Assembly (NCBI RefSeq): GCF_003633755.1
Contig: NZ_RBIL01000001.1
Coordinates: 3,209,426 to 3,273,425, forward strand
DNA length: 64,000 nt
Source of the DNA: Solirubrobacter pauli
GTDB taxonomy: Bacteria; Actinomycetota; Thermoleophilia; Solirubrobacterales; Solirubrobacteraceae
Direction of reading: 5' to 3'
Positions 36,501 through 44,472 of this stretch are shown here, in pieces. A program made the translations under genes and the position numbers. The stretch's first letter is position 1; the number at the start of each line of letters is the position of its first letter. The notes beneath the pieces are model-generated. The model was given only the letters and a program-made list of their open reading frames with translations. It did no database searches and was not told the DNA's origin.

Positions 36501-38285
36501 GTTGATCGAGGCGCCCATCGCCGCGGGGGTCGCGTCGGTCAGGTCGACGTCGCTGATGTTGGCGGTGCGCTTGCCCGCGGCCTTGGCGTCGAGCATCACC
36601 GAGCGCAGGTCCTCGCCCGGCACGCTCAAGGCCGTGCTCGGGCCCTGGCCGATCCGGCCCTCGATCGTCTTGCGGCCGGTCGCCCACGCGGACGCCGTGG
36701 CCGCCGAGTCGTTGACGTAGTTGATGCCGTGGTCGGGCCCGGCGCCGGGCAGCAGGCCGTGCGTGGTCATCTGCCCCCAGAACGGGAGCCGGTCGAACAG
36801 GAAGCGCCCGTCGGCGCCGACCTCGTAGTTGCGCGCCGCGGTCATCAGCTGGTGGTCGAACCCGTCGAGCAGCAGCACGACCGTGTTCTTGGGCTTGGCC
36901 GCGCTCAGCGACTCGCGGATCTCGTCGGTGCGCTCCGCGGGCGCGGCGGGCGCGAAGCCCTTCAGCAGCGTGTGCAGATCCGTCTGGTCGAGCGTGCCGG
37001 TGACGTTGGCGGCCTGCGGGCCCTTGGCGGCGATCGGCACCGACGTGCCGGTGTGCCACTGGCTGGTGCTCGAGGTGTTGTAGCCGACGGTCAGCGGGTC
37101 GCCGTCGGCGGTCTGCAGCGTGCCCCACGCCTTGGCCTCGCCGGGGCGGACGATCTGGGTCGCGTGGCCGTGGTCGGAGGTGACGACGATCAGCGTGTCC
37201 GGGTGCGCGCGCTGGTACTCGAGCAGGATCTCGAGCGCCTTGTCGGCCTCGGCGACCTGGCCGAGCGACCCGCAGATGTTGCCGTCGTGCGCGCCCTTGT
37301 CGGTCTGCGCGCTCTCGACCTGCATGAAGAAGCCGTTGGGGTTGTCCACCAGCTGCAGGGCCTTGGCGGTCATCTCGGCGAGCGTCGGCTGATCGCCGCG
37401 GCTGTTGGCCTGGCAGCGGTAGGAGGACGAGCCGCTCCCGCTCGCGGTCGCCATCAGCGGCGCGTACCTGGTGGTCATGTAGCCGCTGGCGAACAGGCCG
37501 AGGACGGGGCCGCCGGCGAGCGAGTCGATCCCCGCGAGGCCCTGCTTGGTCGTCACCTCGCGGTAGCCGAGCGTGCTCGTCGCGTGCGCGAGCAGCGTGC
37601 CGCCGGCGTCGACGTTCTGCGTGTACCGGGCCCGGCCGCCGCCGAGGACGACGTCGAAGCCGTTGTCGACCATCTGCTCGGCGATCGAGCCCTTGCCGCC
37701 GTTGGCCTTGCGGGCGGCCGGGCAGGAGCCCATGTCGGTCGGGCCCTGGCAGGAGCGGTTGTTGATCGAGGCGCCCATCGCGGCCGGGGTCGCGTCGGTC
37801 ACGTCCACGTCCGTGATGTTCGCGACGCGCTTGCCGGCCGCCTTGGCGTCCATCATCACCGAGCGCAGGTCGGTGCCGGGCACACCCAGCCCGCTGCTCG
37901 GGCCCTGGCTGATCCGGCCTTCGATCGTCTTGCTGCCCGTGGCCCAGGCCGAGGCGGTCGCCGCCGAGTCGTTGACGTAGTTGATCCCGTACGTCGGGCC
38001 GCTGCCGGGCAGCAGGCCGTGGGTGGTCACGTTGCCCCAGAACGGGAGGTCGTCCATCACGAAGCGCCCGTCCGCGCCGAGCTCATAGTCGCGCGCGGCG
38101 GTCAGCAGCTGATGGTCGAACCCGTCGAGCAGGAGGACCGCGACGTTGCGCGGCTTGGCGTCGTCGAGCTGCGCCGCGACGTCAGGCGTGCGGTCGACCT
38201 TCGTCGCCGCGGACAGTGGTACGACACCGACAGCCAGCACCGACGCCAGGGCAGCGACCAGCGCCGCGGCTCGCTTCGCACGCAT
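33546..38285 (-). CDS. Secreted double alkaline phosphatase with OmpL47-type repeats and C-terminal FTLSTTTP-type domain
   Basis: 1579 aa with GGAGAG before the ATG and a signal peptide (MRAKRAAALVAALASVLAVG). Two complete PhoA-type units follow (about 41-445 and 461-865, offset exactly 420 residues). In unit 1 all active-site residues can be placed: Asp54, Ser107 (VNDSAATASAWATG), Glu324, Asp329, His333, Asp371, His372 and His411. Unit 2 keeps the same set, with Ser527. OmpL47-like repeats (EYRLDGGAWITYTAPF and similar), a DUF1349-like jelly roll near 1105-1290 and two further repeats precede residues 1466-1579 (33549-33890), the shared C-terminal domain. It releases phosphate outside the cell. 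A PHO-box-like repeat lies upstream. Confidence 0.9.
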   Translation of the reverse strand: MRAKRAAALVAALASVLAVGVVPLSAATKVDRTPDVAAQLDDAKPRNVAVLLLDGFDHQLLTAARDYELGADGRFVMDDLPFWGNVTTHGLLPGSGPTYGINYVNDSAATASAWATGSKTIEGRISQGPSSGLGVPGTDLRSVMMDAKAAGKRVANITDVDVTDATPAAMGASINNRSCQGPTDMGSCPAARKANGGKGSIAEQMVDNGFDVVLGGGRARYTQNVDAGGTLLAHATSTLGYREVTTKQGLAGIDSLAGGPVLGLFASGYMTTRYAPLMATASGSGSSSYRCQANSRGDQPTLAEMTAKALQLVDNPNGFFMQVESAQTDKGAHDGNICGSLGQVAEADKALEILLEYQRAHPDTLIVVTSDHGHATQIVRPGEAKAWGTLQTADGDPLTVGYNTSSTSQWHTGTSVPIAAKGPQAANVTGTLDQTDLHTLLKGFAPAAPAERTDEIRESLSAAKPKNTVVLLLDGFDHQLMTAARNYEVGADGRFLFDRLPFWGQMTTHGLLPGAGPDHGINYVNDSAATASAWATGRKTIEGRIGQGPSTALSVPGEDLRSVMLDAKAAGKRTANISDVDLTDATPAAMGASINNRSCQGPTDMGSCPAARKANGGKGSIAEQLVDNGIDVLLGGGRARFTQNVDAGGTLLTRATGTLGYRDVATKQALAGIDSLTGGPVLGLFASGYMTTRYAPLVATAAGSGSTTYRCQANSRGDQPTLAEMTAKALELVDNPNGFFMQVESAQTDKAAHDANLCGSLGQVAEADKALEVLLEYQRTHPDTLIVVTSDHGHATQIVRPGESKVYGTVQTADGVPMRVGYGTSTAGQWHTGTEVPIAAKGPQAANVLGTLDQTELYQVLKGLAPAGTDVEAPTTTIAVAPEAAPSGWHTAGPVTVTLTATDAGGVAKTEYRLDGGAWITYTAPFTVSASRLVEFRSTDAAGNVESTRSRAIRFDAVAPTATAALNPAAPGPGGTYGQPVRVTLTGADAGGSDVDRVEYRFGAGPWSVYAGPFTVYTNGEHAIEYRAVDGAGNASAAGTVRFTTAGLPGTPASCAASSSDEFDGGAVDPKWTVRRPTAARYSVAGGKLNLRFDGTNSDLSGSTASATNLFLQPAPTGGPWTATTKLDMTDAKMQSNQVGFVLWQAEGSGANRFAKIAVNARTTDASAPSRPSWWLERQLTVASSTSGLGNGNAGYITGAVPDTVFLRLTSSGGPVQTLRTHYSLDGVAWTEFLSAFTVDTSTLPLQVGLGTFRGENNPNGFARFDWFRVCDFSLDDTAPQSTASVSPAAGPSGWHTSAPVTVTLSADDGAGTGVAALEHRVGDGPWTTYTGPFTVATTASVAYRSTDVRGNVEPIKAIDVRIDTTAPVTTATREGTGPVTVRLAATDAGSGVSRIEYDATGTWTTYAAGSPPVFSAPGAHTVRYRALDVAGNVEAERSLEFTIGTATPTPTPGDAVEEELDVLAVVVPKSLSLTLGGPATFGAFIPGVERDYTASTYLTATSTIRGTRLIVSDLGHMANGAAVLPEPLRVQLSQSAWSDPIANERVDVTFKQLVKETDRLLEGSYSTRVRFTLTTTTP
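35691..38153 (-). repeat. In-frame tandem duplication of an alkaline phosphatase unit
   Basis: Unit 1 (38153-36951) and unit 2 (36893-35691) encode colinear phosphatase domains with a 1260-bp period and no indel in the first ~400 residues. Long stretches are identical in protein sequence, for example NGFFMQVESAQTDK and VIVVTSDHGH-like segments. This indicates a fairly recent duplication or ongoing gene conversion. Confidence 0.85.
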
Positions 38286-38362
38286 TGCTCTCTCCTCGAC
38301 ACTAAGTGCGTCAGCGGAACCGACGCGTTCTGTGCTCCTCGAGGCGGAACCTACCGGAACGT

Positions 38363-38380
38363 TTCACAAATCGTTCACAA
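38363..38380 (-). promoter_or_regulatory. PHO-box-like direct repeat upstream of the phosphatase
   Basis: TTCACAA occurs twice with exact 11-bp spacing (38363-38369 and 38374-38380), 78-95 bp before the phosphatase start. Actinobacterial PhoP binds direct repeats with 11-bp period containing GTTCAC. A possible -10, TAGGTT, follows on the minus strand. Phosphate-starvation control is therefore inferred. Confidence 0.5.
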
Positions 38381-38425
38381 CTTCGGTCCAACGGCGGAGG
38401 AAGGGGACGGTCTGAGCGTGCGCGG

Positions 38426-39043
38426 CTACGGCTCGCGCGGCTGCCGCGCGGGGATCGTCGTCAGCTGGGCGAGCAGCTCGCCCAGCTGGTCGAGGTGCAC
38501 GATGTGGTCGACGGCGCTGTCGCGGTGGATCGTGGCCGACGGCATCGAAAACGCGCGCGAGGAGGCCTCGTCGGTGGCCAGCACCGCACCGCCGAAGTGG
38601 TGGACCGCGGTGGCGCCGGTGGCGCCGTCGTGCCCCTGGCCGGAGAGCACCACGGCGACCGCTCGCGGGCCGGCGGCGACGGCGAGGGTCGTCAGCAGCA
38701 GGTCCGCGGAGGGGCGGCTCGGCGGGAAGGCGCCCGACGGGATGAGGGCGATGCGCAGATCGCGGCCGACGAGGATGTGGCAGCCGGGAGGGGCGACGAG
38801 CACGCGCCCGGGCGCCGGCGTGTCGCCTTCGGCGGCCGCGCGGACGTCGAGTGCGCACGCGCGGCCGAGGATCGCCGGCAGCGAGCTCCCTTGATCGGGC
38901 GCCATGTGCAGGAGGACGATGAAGCTCGCGGAGATCGTCGGCGGCAGCGGGGCGAGGGCACGCGTGAGCGCGTCGATGCCTCCGGCGGAGGCCACCAGCG
39001 CGATGATCGGCCAGTCGCCGTCCGTGCGCTCGTCGCTGGGCAT
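38426..39043 (-). CDS. Stand-alone CheB-type methylesterase domain protein
   Basis: 205 aa comprising only a CheB methylesterase domain, with no receiver domain. The triad is placed at Ser19 (VASAGGIDAL), His46 (VLLHMAPDQG) and Asp139 (LSGQGHDGATG). CheB removes methyl groups from or deamidates chemoreceptors. No cheR, cheA or receptor gene is in the window. Receiver-less CheB proteins are often paired with CheR in non-chemotactic pathways, so its role here is open. Confidence 0.9.
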   Translation of the reverse strand: MPSDERTDGDWPIIALVASAGGIDALTRALAPLPPTISASFIVLLHMAPDQGSSLPAILGRACALDVRAAAEGDTPAPGRVLVAPPGCHILVGRDLRIALIPSGAFPPSRPSADLLLTTLAVAAGPRAVAVVLSGQGHDGATGATAVHHFGGAVLATDEASSRAFSMPSATIHRDSAVDHIVHLDQLGELLAQLTTIPARQPREP

Positions 39044-39078
39044 GCCGCCACTCTGTCACGAACGCGCGAGCGGGACGC

Positions 39079-39586
39079 TCAGGTGGTGCGCTCCACGCGC
39101 TCGAGCGTGCAGTCCGGCCAGCGCTCACGCAGCAGGGTGGACAGCTCGTCGGCGGCGGCGTGGAGCGCGTCGACGCCGAGCCCGTCGAGCCGGTCGAACA
39201 CGAAGAACGCGTTCGTGCTCTCCTCGGTGAGCTGCGTGCGGCGACCCTGGCGCCAGTTCCAGCGCCGGCACGTGACGCCGGCGTCGTCACGCCAGACGAT
39301 CTCGCCGGCGGCGAGCGCCTCCACGTCGCTGCCGTCGCCGCGCGGGTCGAACGGCTCGCCACCTTCGGTGATCGTGAGCTGGAGCGCGCCCTGCAGGCGG
39401 TCGGCGTCCTCGCCGCCGAGCGGGACGACGTGGCGGACGCTGACGGCGTTGTAGAGGTCGACGAGCACGTTCACGCGCGGCAGCTCCTGGCCCTTCAGGA
39501 CCCGCGTGATCAGGGCCTCGGCCGAGCTGGGGTACTTGCTGGGCTTGGAGCGCGACGTAGTCGGGGTGCCGCGCGTGGACGACGCG
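39079..39586 (-). pseudogene. B3/B4 domain protein, N-terminal part deleted and frameshifted
   Basis: The C-terminal ~150 codons read a good B3/B4 (PheT-type tRNA-editing-like) domain: KPSKYPSSAEALITRVLKGQ, NVLVDLYNAVSVRHVVPLGG and CRRWNWRQGRRTQLT. Directly upstream, in a different frame, VVHARHPDYVAL matches the family's N-terminus. The roughly 50-60 codons that should separate the two are missing, and the join near 39550 is out of frame. No ATG, GTG or TTG serves either piece, since the preceding ROK stop is in frame with the first. The domain would hydrolyse mischarged aminoacyl-tRNA if intact. Loss by internal deletion is the simplest reading. Confidence 0.6.
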
Positions 39587-40495
39587 TCAGCGGGTGGCGC
39601 CCGCCACCGAGGCGAGCGCGGCCCCGACCACCGCCGCGTCCTCGCCCAGGCGGGAGACCACGACCGTGGGCCAGCGCTGGTCGCTGCCCAGCACGCGGCC
39701 TTCCAGCTCGTCGCCGATCGCCGGGACGATCCACGGGGCGAAGGTCGCGAAGTCACCGCCGAGCACCAGCGCCGGGGGCGCGATCAGGTTGACGACGCCG
39801 GCGAGGGCGATGCCGAGCCAGCGCCCGCAGTCGGCGAGCGCGGCGAGCGCCCGCGGCTCGCCCGCCCGTGCGTATTCGAGGAGGTCGAGGACGTCGCCGC
39901 CGGCCAGCCCCGCGTCGCGCAGCAGGGAGGCGCGCTGCACGTACTCCTGCAGGCAGCCGCGGCGCCCGCAGACGCACCACCGCCCCCGGTGGTCGACGCA
40001 GACGTGGCCGAGCGCGGCGAGCGTGACCCCGTGCACGTGGTCCGCCTGCACCTGGCCGTCCGCGATCACGTGCGCGGTGACCTCGCGGCCGCCGGAGATG
40101 TACGCGCAGTCGGGCACGCGGGCGCCGAGTGCGCTCGACAGCTCACCCAGGGCGCCGAGCGCGCCGGAGCTGTCGACGGCGATCGGCAGCGGCAGCCGCG
40201 CCTGGAGCGTGGCGCGGACCTCGCGCTCGATCCAGCCCAGCTCGTCGGCGACGGCGACGGTCGCGCCCAGGAGCGGCAACCCGAGCCGGCGGATCTCACG
40301 GATCACGGCCTGCGCCATGTCGGCCAGCTCGTCCAGCACGAGCTCGGGGCGGCGTACGTGGCTGAGCGTCGCGACGGCGGACCGCGCGTAGATCCGGCCG
40401 GCCGCGTCGGCGACCACGACCGTCAGGCCGTCGCCGCGAACCTCCAGGCCCAACCCGATCGGGGAGTCCGGCGCCGGCTCGACGGTTCGTTGCAC
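39587..40495 (-). CDS. ROK family protein without DNA-binding domain
   Basis: 302 aa from the GTG at 40495 (VQRTVEPAPDS); a GTG at 40531 would place the upstream palindrome inside the gene. The zinc motif CVCGRRGCLQEYV and an alternating ROK fold (PPALVLGGDFATF) are present. The N-terminal phosphate-binding loop reads GLEVRGDGLTVVV instead of DxGGT, and the kinase NDA motif is replaced by VDSSGALGALGE, so kinase activity is unlikely. No winged helix precedes it. It may be a sugar-sensing protein acting through a partner, or a repressor that lost its HTH. A TAATAC -10 lies 8 nt before the start, giving a leaderless transcript. Confidence 0.8.
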   Translation of the reverse strand: MQRTVEPAPDSPIGLGLEVRGDGLTVVVADAAGRIYARSAVATLSHVRRPELVLDELADMAQAVIREIRRLGLPLLGATVAVADELGWIEREVRATLQARLPLPIAVDSSGALGALGELSSALGARVPDCAYISGGREVTAHVIADGQVQADHVHGVTLAALGHVCVDHRGRWCVCGRRGCLQEYVQRASLLRDAGLAGGDVLDLLEYARAGEPRALAALADCGRWLGIALAGVVNLIAPPALVLGGDFATFAPWIVPAIGDELEGRVLGSDQRWPTVVVSRLGEDAAVVGAALASVAGATR

Positions 40496-40503
40496 CGGAC
40501 AAC

Positions 40504-40529
40504 GTATTAGCACGGATTGTCTGACAATC
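40504..40529 (-). promoter_or_regulatory. Leaderless promoter with 15-bp palindrome, ROK gene
   Basis: GATTGTCTGACAATC (40515-40529) is a perfect 15-bp palindrome immediately upstream of a TAATAC -10 element (40509-40504, minus strand). The start GTG is 8 nt beyond the -10. The core TGTCAGACA recurs at 46311-46319 in the GH10 promoter. Confidence 0.6.
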
Positions 40530-40540
40530 ACCCCGCTTGT

Positions 40541-40575
40541 GCGGGGGACACCGGTGCGCGCCCGGTGTCCCCCGC
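40541..40575 (-). terminator. Long GC-rich hairpin after the GH43 gene
   Basis: GCGGGGGACACCGG pairs perfectly (14 bp) with CCGGTGTCCCCCGC around a 7-nt loop, 5 bp beyond the GH43 stop on the minus strand. An overlapping smaller hairpin, CCCCGC-TTGT-GCGGGG (40531-40546), could compete with it. No T-tract follows. Confidence 0.65.
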
Positions 40576-40580
40576 CCAGA

Positions 40581-43500
40581 TCACGGCGTCGTCGTCGACA
40601 GCGTGAACGTCACGTCGGCGCGGTAGCGGCCGGTGCGGAGCGCCTCGGCGGCGTCGATCCGCTGCTTGAACGCGACCGCGAACGTGTCGTTGCTCACCGG
40701 GCCGGCCCACGCGGTCCGCTCCGGCGCCACCTCGACCGGATGCGCCAGCCGGAACGGGCCGTTGGCCAGCGTGGCCGACGACACGGCGAGCGCCGCGTCA
40801 CCCGCGCTCGAGGTCACGGTGGCGCGGGTCGAGGCGGTGTACTCGTCCGCCACGCCGGGCGTGAAGGCCCCGAAGTCGGCGGACCCCTCGAGCGTCAGCG
40901 ACAGCGTGGCCGGGACCGTGCCGCCGACCGGCGCCGTGACCTTCGGGGTCACGAACGTCGACCCGATGTCCTCCGACGCCGTGAGGACGTCGTGGCCGAG
41001 GAACTCGGCCTTGACCGCCCGTGTGCCCGTCGCGGAGCCGGCCGGGACGGAAGCGGAGGCCACGCCGTCCTCCACGTACACCGTCTCCTCCCACCCCGGC
41101 GCGGAGAGACGGACGCGCCCGCCGACCTCGTAGCCGTCCGCCGCGCGCACCGTCACGGTGGCCGTGACGGCATCGCCCTGCGGGACGGTCGGCGCGGACA
41201 GCGCGAGCTCCGTCGTCGTCGCGACGGCGGGGCTCGGGCTGCCGAGCACGCGGTTCCACTCGCGCAGGGTCAGCGGCGTCACCGTCCCGTGGCGGACGGT
41301 GCCGGTGTTGGTGAAGCGCGGCGTCTTCGGCGTCCACACGGGCGCCTCGATGTCGGCGCTGCACGACAGCTGGTAGCCGCCGCCGTTCGTGTAGCGGTCC
41401 GCCCAGAAGTAGAACTGCGACGGGCACGCCGTGTCGCCCGGGTTGGCCTTGAACACCACCGGCCCCTCGTACCCCTGGTTGGCGACCCACGTCGGCCGGC
41501 CGATGCCCGGCGCGACGGGCGTCCAGTGCGACAGGTCCGCGTCCCGCAGGTCCGTGTGCTTCTCCGAGAAGATGTCCGAGCCGGCGTTCCCCGCCTCGTT
41601 CTTGGTGAAGCGGTAGTACTGCGCTCCGACCTTGATCACGGTCGTGTCGATCCGCGACAGCGGGTACGGGTCCTGCCACACCTTGGCCGGGGCGAAGGTG
41701 CGGAAGTCGCGCGTCGTCGTGTACCACATCTGCTGGTTGCCCGGGTTCGTCCGGTTGACCGGATCGCGCCACATGGCCTGCGCCCAGAAGACGACGTAGG
41801 CCTGGATCGAGTCGTCCCAGTAGGCCTCGGGCGCGAAGGCGTTGCCGGCGTTGTCGGGCGCGACCTTCACGTGCCGCTGCGGCGACCAGTTGACGAGGTC
41901 GTGGGACTCGAAGACCTCGATGTGCTGGGTGTCGTTGATCTGGTAGTCGCGGTTGCGGTTGAACCAGTTCAGGTCCGTGGCGATCATGTAGAACGTGTCG
42001 CCTTCGGGCGAGCGGATGATGAACGGGTCACGCAGTCCCTGGTCACCGAGCTGCGAGACCAGCGACGGCCGACCGCCCGCCAGGCCGACCCAGTCGAGCG
42101 CGCTGTTGCCGGTCGAGATCGAGAAGCGCAGCTGCTCGCCGTCGGCCGTGCCCTCGCCGGTGAAGTGGCCGAGGAAGTAGCGCTCGGGGTCCTCCGCGCG
42201 CGGCTTGGCCTTGACCGTGGCCGTGAACGTCTTGGCCTGGGTCGCCGAGCCCTTGGTGACGGTCGCGGTCAGGGTGACCGGCACGTCGGGGCGCCCGTAC
42301 GCGGGTCGGGTGACCTCGCCCGTCGGCGTGATCACCCACGGCGTCGCCGCCCAGGTGATCGTCGACCCGAAGCGGCCCGTGGCCGGCAGCGTGAGGTGGC
42401 CGCGGACGTCGTCGAGCCCCGCGAGCGCGAGGTCGGCGTGGTCGCGGGCCACCGCCTGCGGGTCGTCGAACTCGGCCGGGACCGTGATCTCGATCGTCCG
42501 CGTCGCGACGTCGTGGCCCTTGGTGAGGCGCGCGGTGAGCGTCGCCCGAGCCGCGCTCCGCCCGCGGGCGGGACGCGTGATGACACCCTTGGCGGTAACG
42601 ACCGCGGGATCGGACGTGCTCCAGCTGATCCGCGAGCCGGCCTCCGAGCCGAACGCCGGCAACGCGAGGTTCTCGACGACCGCGCTCGTCAGGCCCAGGT
42701 CGAGCGCGGCGGCGTCCGCCCGGGCGCCGTCGGCACCCGCGAGCCCCGACAGCGCGATCGTCTCGTCGGGCGTGAGCGCCCGGTCATACACGCGGAAGTT
42801 GCGCAGCGTCCCGCGCAGCGCGTAGTGCGTCGGCACCTGCGAGCGGCCGAGGAAGTTGCAGTTGGTGCCCGCGGCGTTCACGCTCGGCGCGACCGTGAGG
42901 TTCGTCGTGCGGCCGATCTCGACTCCGTCCTCGTAGAGGATCCCGGTCCAGCTCGTGCCGCCGGCGTTGCGCTGCTGCGTGTAGGTGAGGTGCTTCCAGA
43001 CGCCCTCGCGCAGGCCGTAGGTGGCCGAGCGCTGGACGCTCGCGCCGGTGGTCGGCGTGGTCGCGCTCAGGCCGGTGCGCAGCCGCCCGGTCGCCGAGCC
43101 GAAGATCGAGCCCGCGTAGGCGCTGTTGGCCGTCGCCTCGCAGCCGGTCTTGCGGCCGAAGCTCCACAGGTGGTGGTCGCCGACGTTGGCGGGGTCGACC
43201 CGGATGTCGTAGTCGACGCTCACCTCGGTCATCCCGGCCGTGATGTCGTCGGGCAGCTTGACGTGGGCGCCGGTCAGCGAATCGGCGTAGCGGTCCGGGT
43301 TGAGCACGAGGCCCGCGCCCGTGCGCCGTGCGCTGTCGGGGTTGACGAGGGTCGCGTCACCGGCCGCGCCGGCCGAGCCCGAGTCGGCGAGCTTGGTGCC
43401 GTCGGTCTCGTCGAGCTTGTAGAAGTGCACGAGCCCCGTTTCGAGCTGGCCGGGCGCGACCGCCACCCGCTGCTTGACGGTCACGGGGAAGGTCCGGGCG

Positions 43501-44468
43501 TCCGTCAACCCGCGGTGGGTGAAGGTCGCCGTCAGCGTCGCGTGCGCGTCGCCGTCGCCGGCGGCCGGGCGCGTGACCTCACCCTGCGCGGTCACCACCG
43601 CGGCGTCGCTGGTGCTCCAGGCGACGCCCGGCGCGGACGGCAGCGACAGGTTGCGCGTGAGCGCGCTCGTGTCGCCGAGGTCGACCGACGCCGCGAGCTC
43701 GGCGAGGTTGCCCGGAGCGGACGCGTCGGAGAGCGCGCGCACCTCGTTCGCCGCCAGCGCCTTCGAGTACACGCGGAAGTCCTTGATCCGGCCCCGGAAC
43801 TGCTGGCCGGCGGCGGTGCTCGAGCGGCCGATGAAGCCGGCCGCCGACGTCAGGTCACGCGGCCGCACCGTCACCGCCGCGTTCGTGGTCATCAGCGCGC
43901 CGTCCTCGTAGACGCGCAGCTCGCCGGGGGTGGCGGCGTCGCCGCCCTTGAGCGTCACGGCGACGTGGATCCACGTGTTCGGCGTCAGCGACACCGGCGC
44001 CGCGGCCGTCTGGGGCAGCGGCGCGACGCCCGGACCCGTGACCGTCGCCTGGTGCGGCGTGGTGCCCGAGCCCGGCGTCGCGGTCAGCGTGCCGCCGTTG
44101 TCCGCCGTCCGCCCGAAGGCGAACACCGGACCCTGGGTGGTGCTGGAGAGGCGGATGTCGTACGCGACGGTGACGTCGTCGAGGCCGGCGAGCAGGCCGT
44201 TCGGCAGCTGGACGGCGGGTGCGGTGCCGCCGTTGCCGCCGGGCAGCGTCAGCCCGCGTCCACCGTTCCAGACGGTGGCGGTGGTCCCGTTGACGATGGC
44301 CGCGTCGCGCCCGTTGCCGGAGCGGTCGTTCACCGTCGTGCCGGCGGTCTCGTCGAACGGGTAGTGGGCGACGAGGTCCTGGGCGGTGGCGGGCGCGGCG
44401 GTGAGCAGCGCCGCGGCGACCGCGAGCCCGAGGGCTCGCGGCGCACGCGTGGACAGCAGGTGGCGCAT
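40581..44468 (-). CDS. Secreted GH43-type glycosidase with LamG and Ig-like modules and C-terminal FTLSTTTP domain
   Basis: 1295 aa with signal peptide (ALGLAVAAALLTAAPATAQ). Approximate layout: LamG-type module 30-245, atrophied bacterial Ig module 255-330, second LamG 340-560, two more Ig modules 575-745, GH43-like five-bladed propeller 745-1080, Ig-like module 1085-1175, shared C-terminal domain 1181-1295 (40584-40928). GH43 hallmarks are GLRDPFIIRSPEGDTFYMIA (base Asp) and YEGPVVFK (acid Glu). It probably removes arabinose or xylose side chains. The ATG begins 4 bp after the GH10 stop, so both enzymes are made together for xylan breakdown. Confidence 0.88.
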   Translation of the reverse strand: MRHLLSTRAPRALGLAVAAALLTAAPATAQDLVAHYPFDETAGTTVNDRSGNGRDAAIVNGTTATVWNGGRGLTLPGGNGGTAPAVQLPNGLLAGLDDVTVAYDIRLSSTTQGPVFAFGRTADNGGTLTATPGSGTTPHQATVTGPGVAPLPQTAAAPVSLTPNTWIHVAVTLKGGDAATPGELRVYEDGALMTTNAAVTVRPRDLTSAAGFIGRSSTAAGQQFRGRIKDFRVYSKALAANEVRALSDASAPGNLAELAASVDLGDTSALTRNLSLPSAPGVAWSTSDAAVVTAQGEVTRPAAGDGDAHATLTATFTHRGLTDARTFPVTVKQRVAVAPGQLETGLVHFYKLDETDGTKLADSGSAGAAGDATLVNPDSARRTGAGLVLNPDRYADSLTGAHVKLPDDITAGMTEVSVDYDIRVDPANVGDHHLWSFGRKTGCEATANSAYAGSIFGSATGRLRTGLSATTPTTGASVQRSATYGLREGVWKHLTYTQQRNAGGTSWTGILYEDGVEIGRTTNLTVAPSVNAAGTNCNFLGRSQVPTHYALRGTLRNFRVYDRALTPDETIALSGLAGADGARADAAALDLGLTSAVVENLALPAFGSEAGSRISWSTSDPAVVTAKGVITRPARGRSAARATLTARLTKGHDVATRTIEITVPAEFDDPQAVARDHADLALAGLDDVRGHLTLPATGRFGSTITWAATPWVITPTGEVTRPAYGRPDVPVTLTATVTKGSATQAKTFTATVKAKPRAEDPERYFLGHFTGEGTADGEQLRFSISTGNSALDWVGLAGGRPSLVSQLGDQGLRDPFIIRSPEGDTFYMIATDLNWFNRNRDYQINDTQHIEVFESHDLVNWSPQRHVKVAPDNAGNAFAPEAYWDDSIQAYVVFWAQAMWRDPVNRTNPGNQQMWYTTTRDFRTFAPAKVWQDPYPLSRIDTTVIKVGAQYYRFTKNEAGNAGSDIFSEKHTDLRDADLSHWTPVAPGIGRPTWVANQGYEGPVVFKANPGDTACPSQFYFWADRYTNGGGYQLSCSADIEAPVWTPKTPRFTNTGTVRHGTVTPLTLREWNRVLGSPSPAVATTTELALSAPTVPQGDAVTATVTVRAADGYEVGGRVRLSAPGWEETVYVEDGVASASVPAGSATGTRAVKAEFLGHDVLTASEDIGSTFVTPKVTAPVGGTVPATLSLTLEGSADFGAFTPGVADEYTASTRATVTSSAGDAALAVSSATLANGPFRLAHPVEVAPERTAWAGPVSNDTFAVAFKQRIDAAEALRTGRYRADVTFTLSTTTP

Positions 44469-44472
44469 CCGC

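Noticed and set aside
33735-38894. A 1719-codon open frame antisense to the double phosphatase
   Set aside because: Its translation is low-complexity Arg/Ala/Gly/Val-rich text with no domain, and it mirrors a clearly functional gene. Long antisense frames are expected in very GC-rich DNA.
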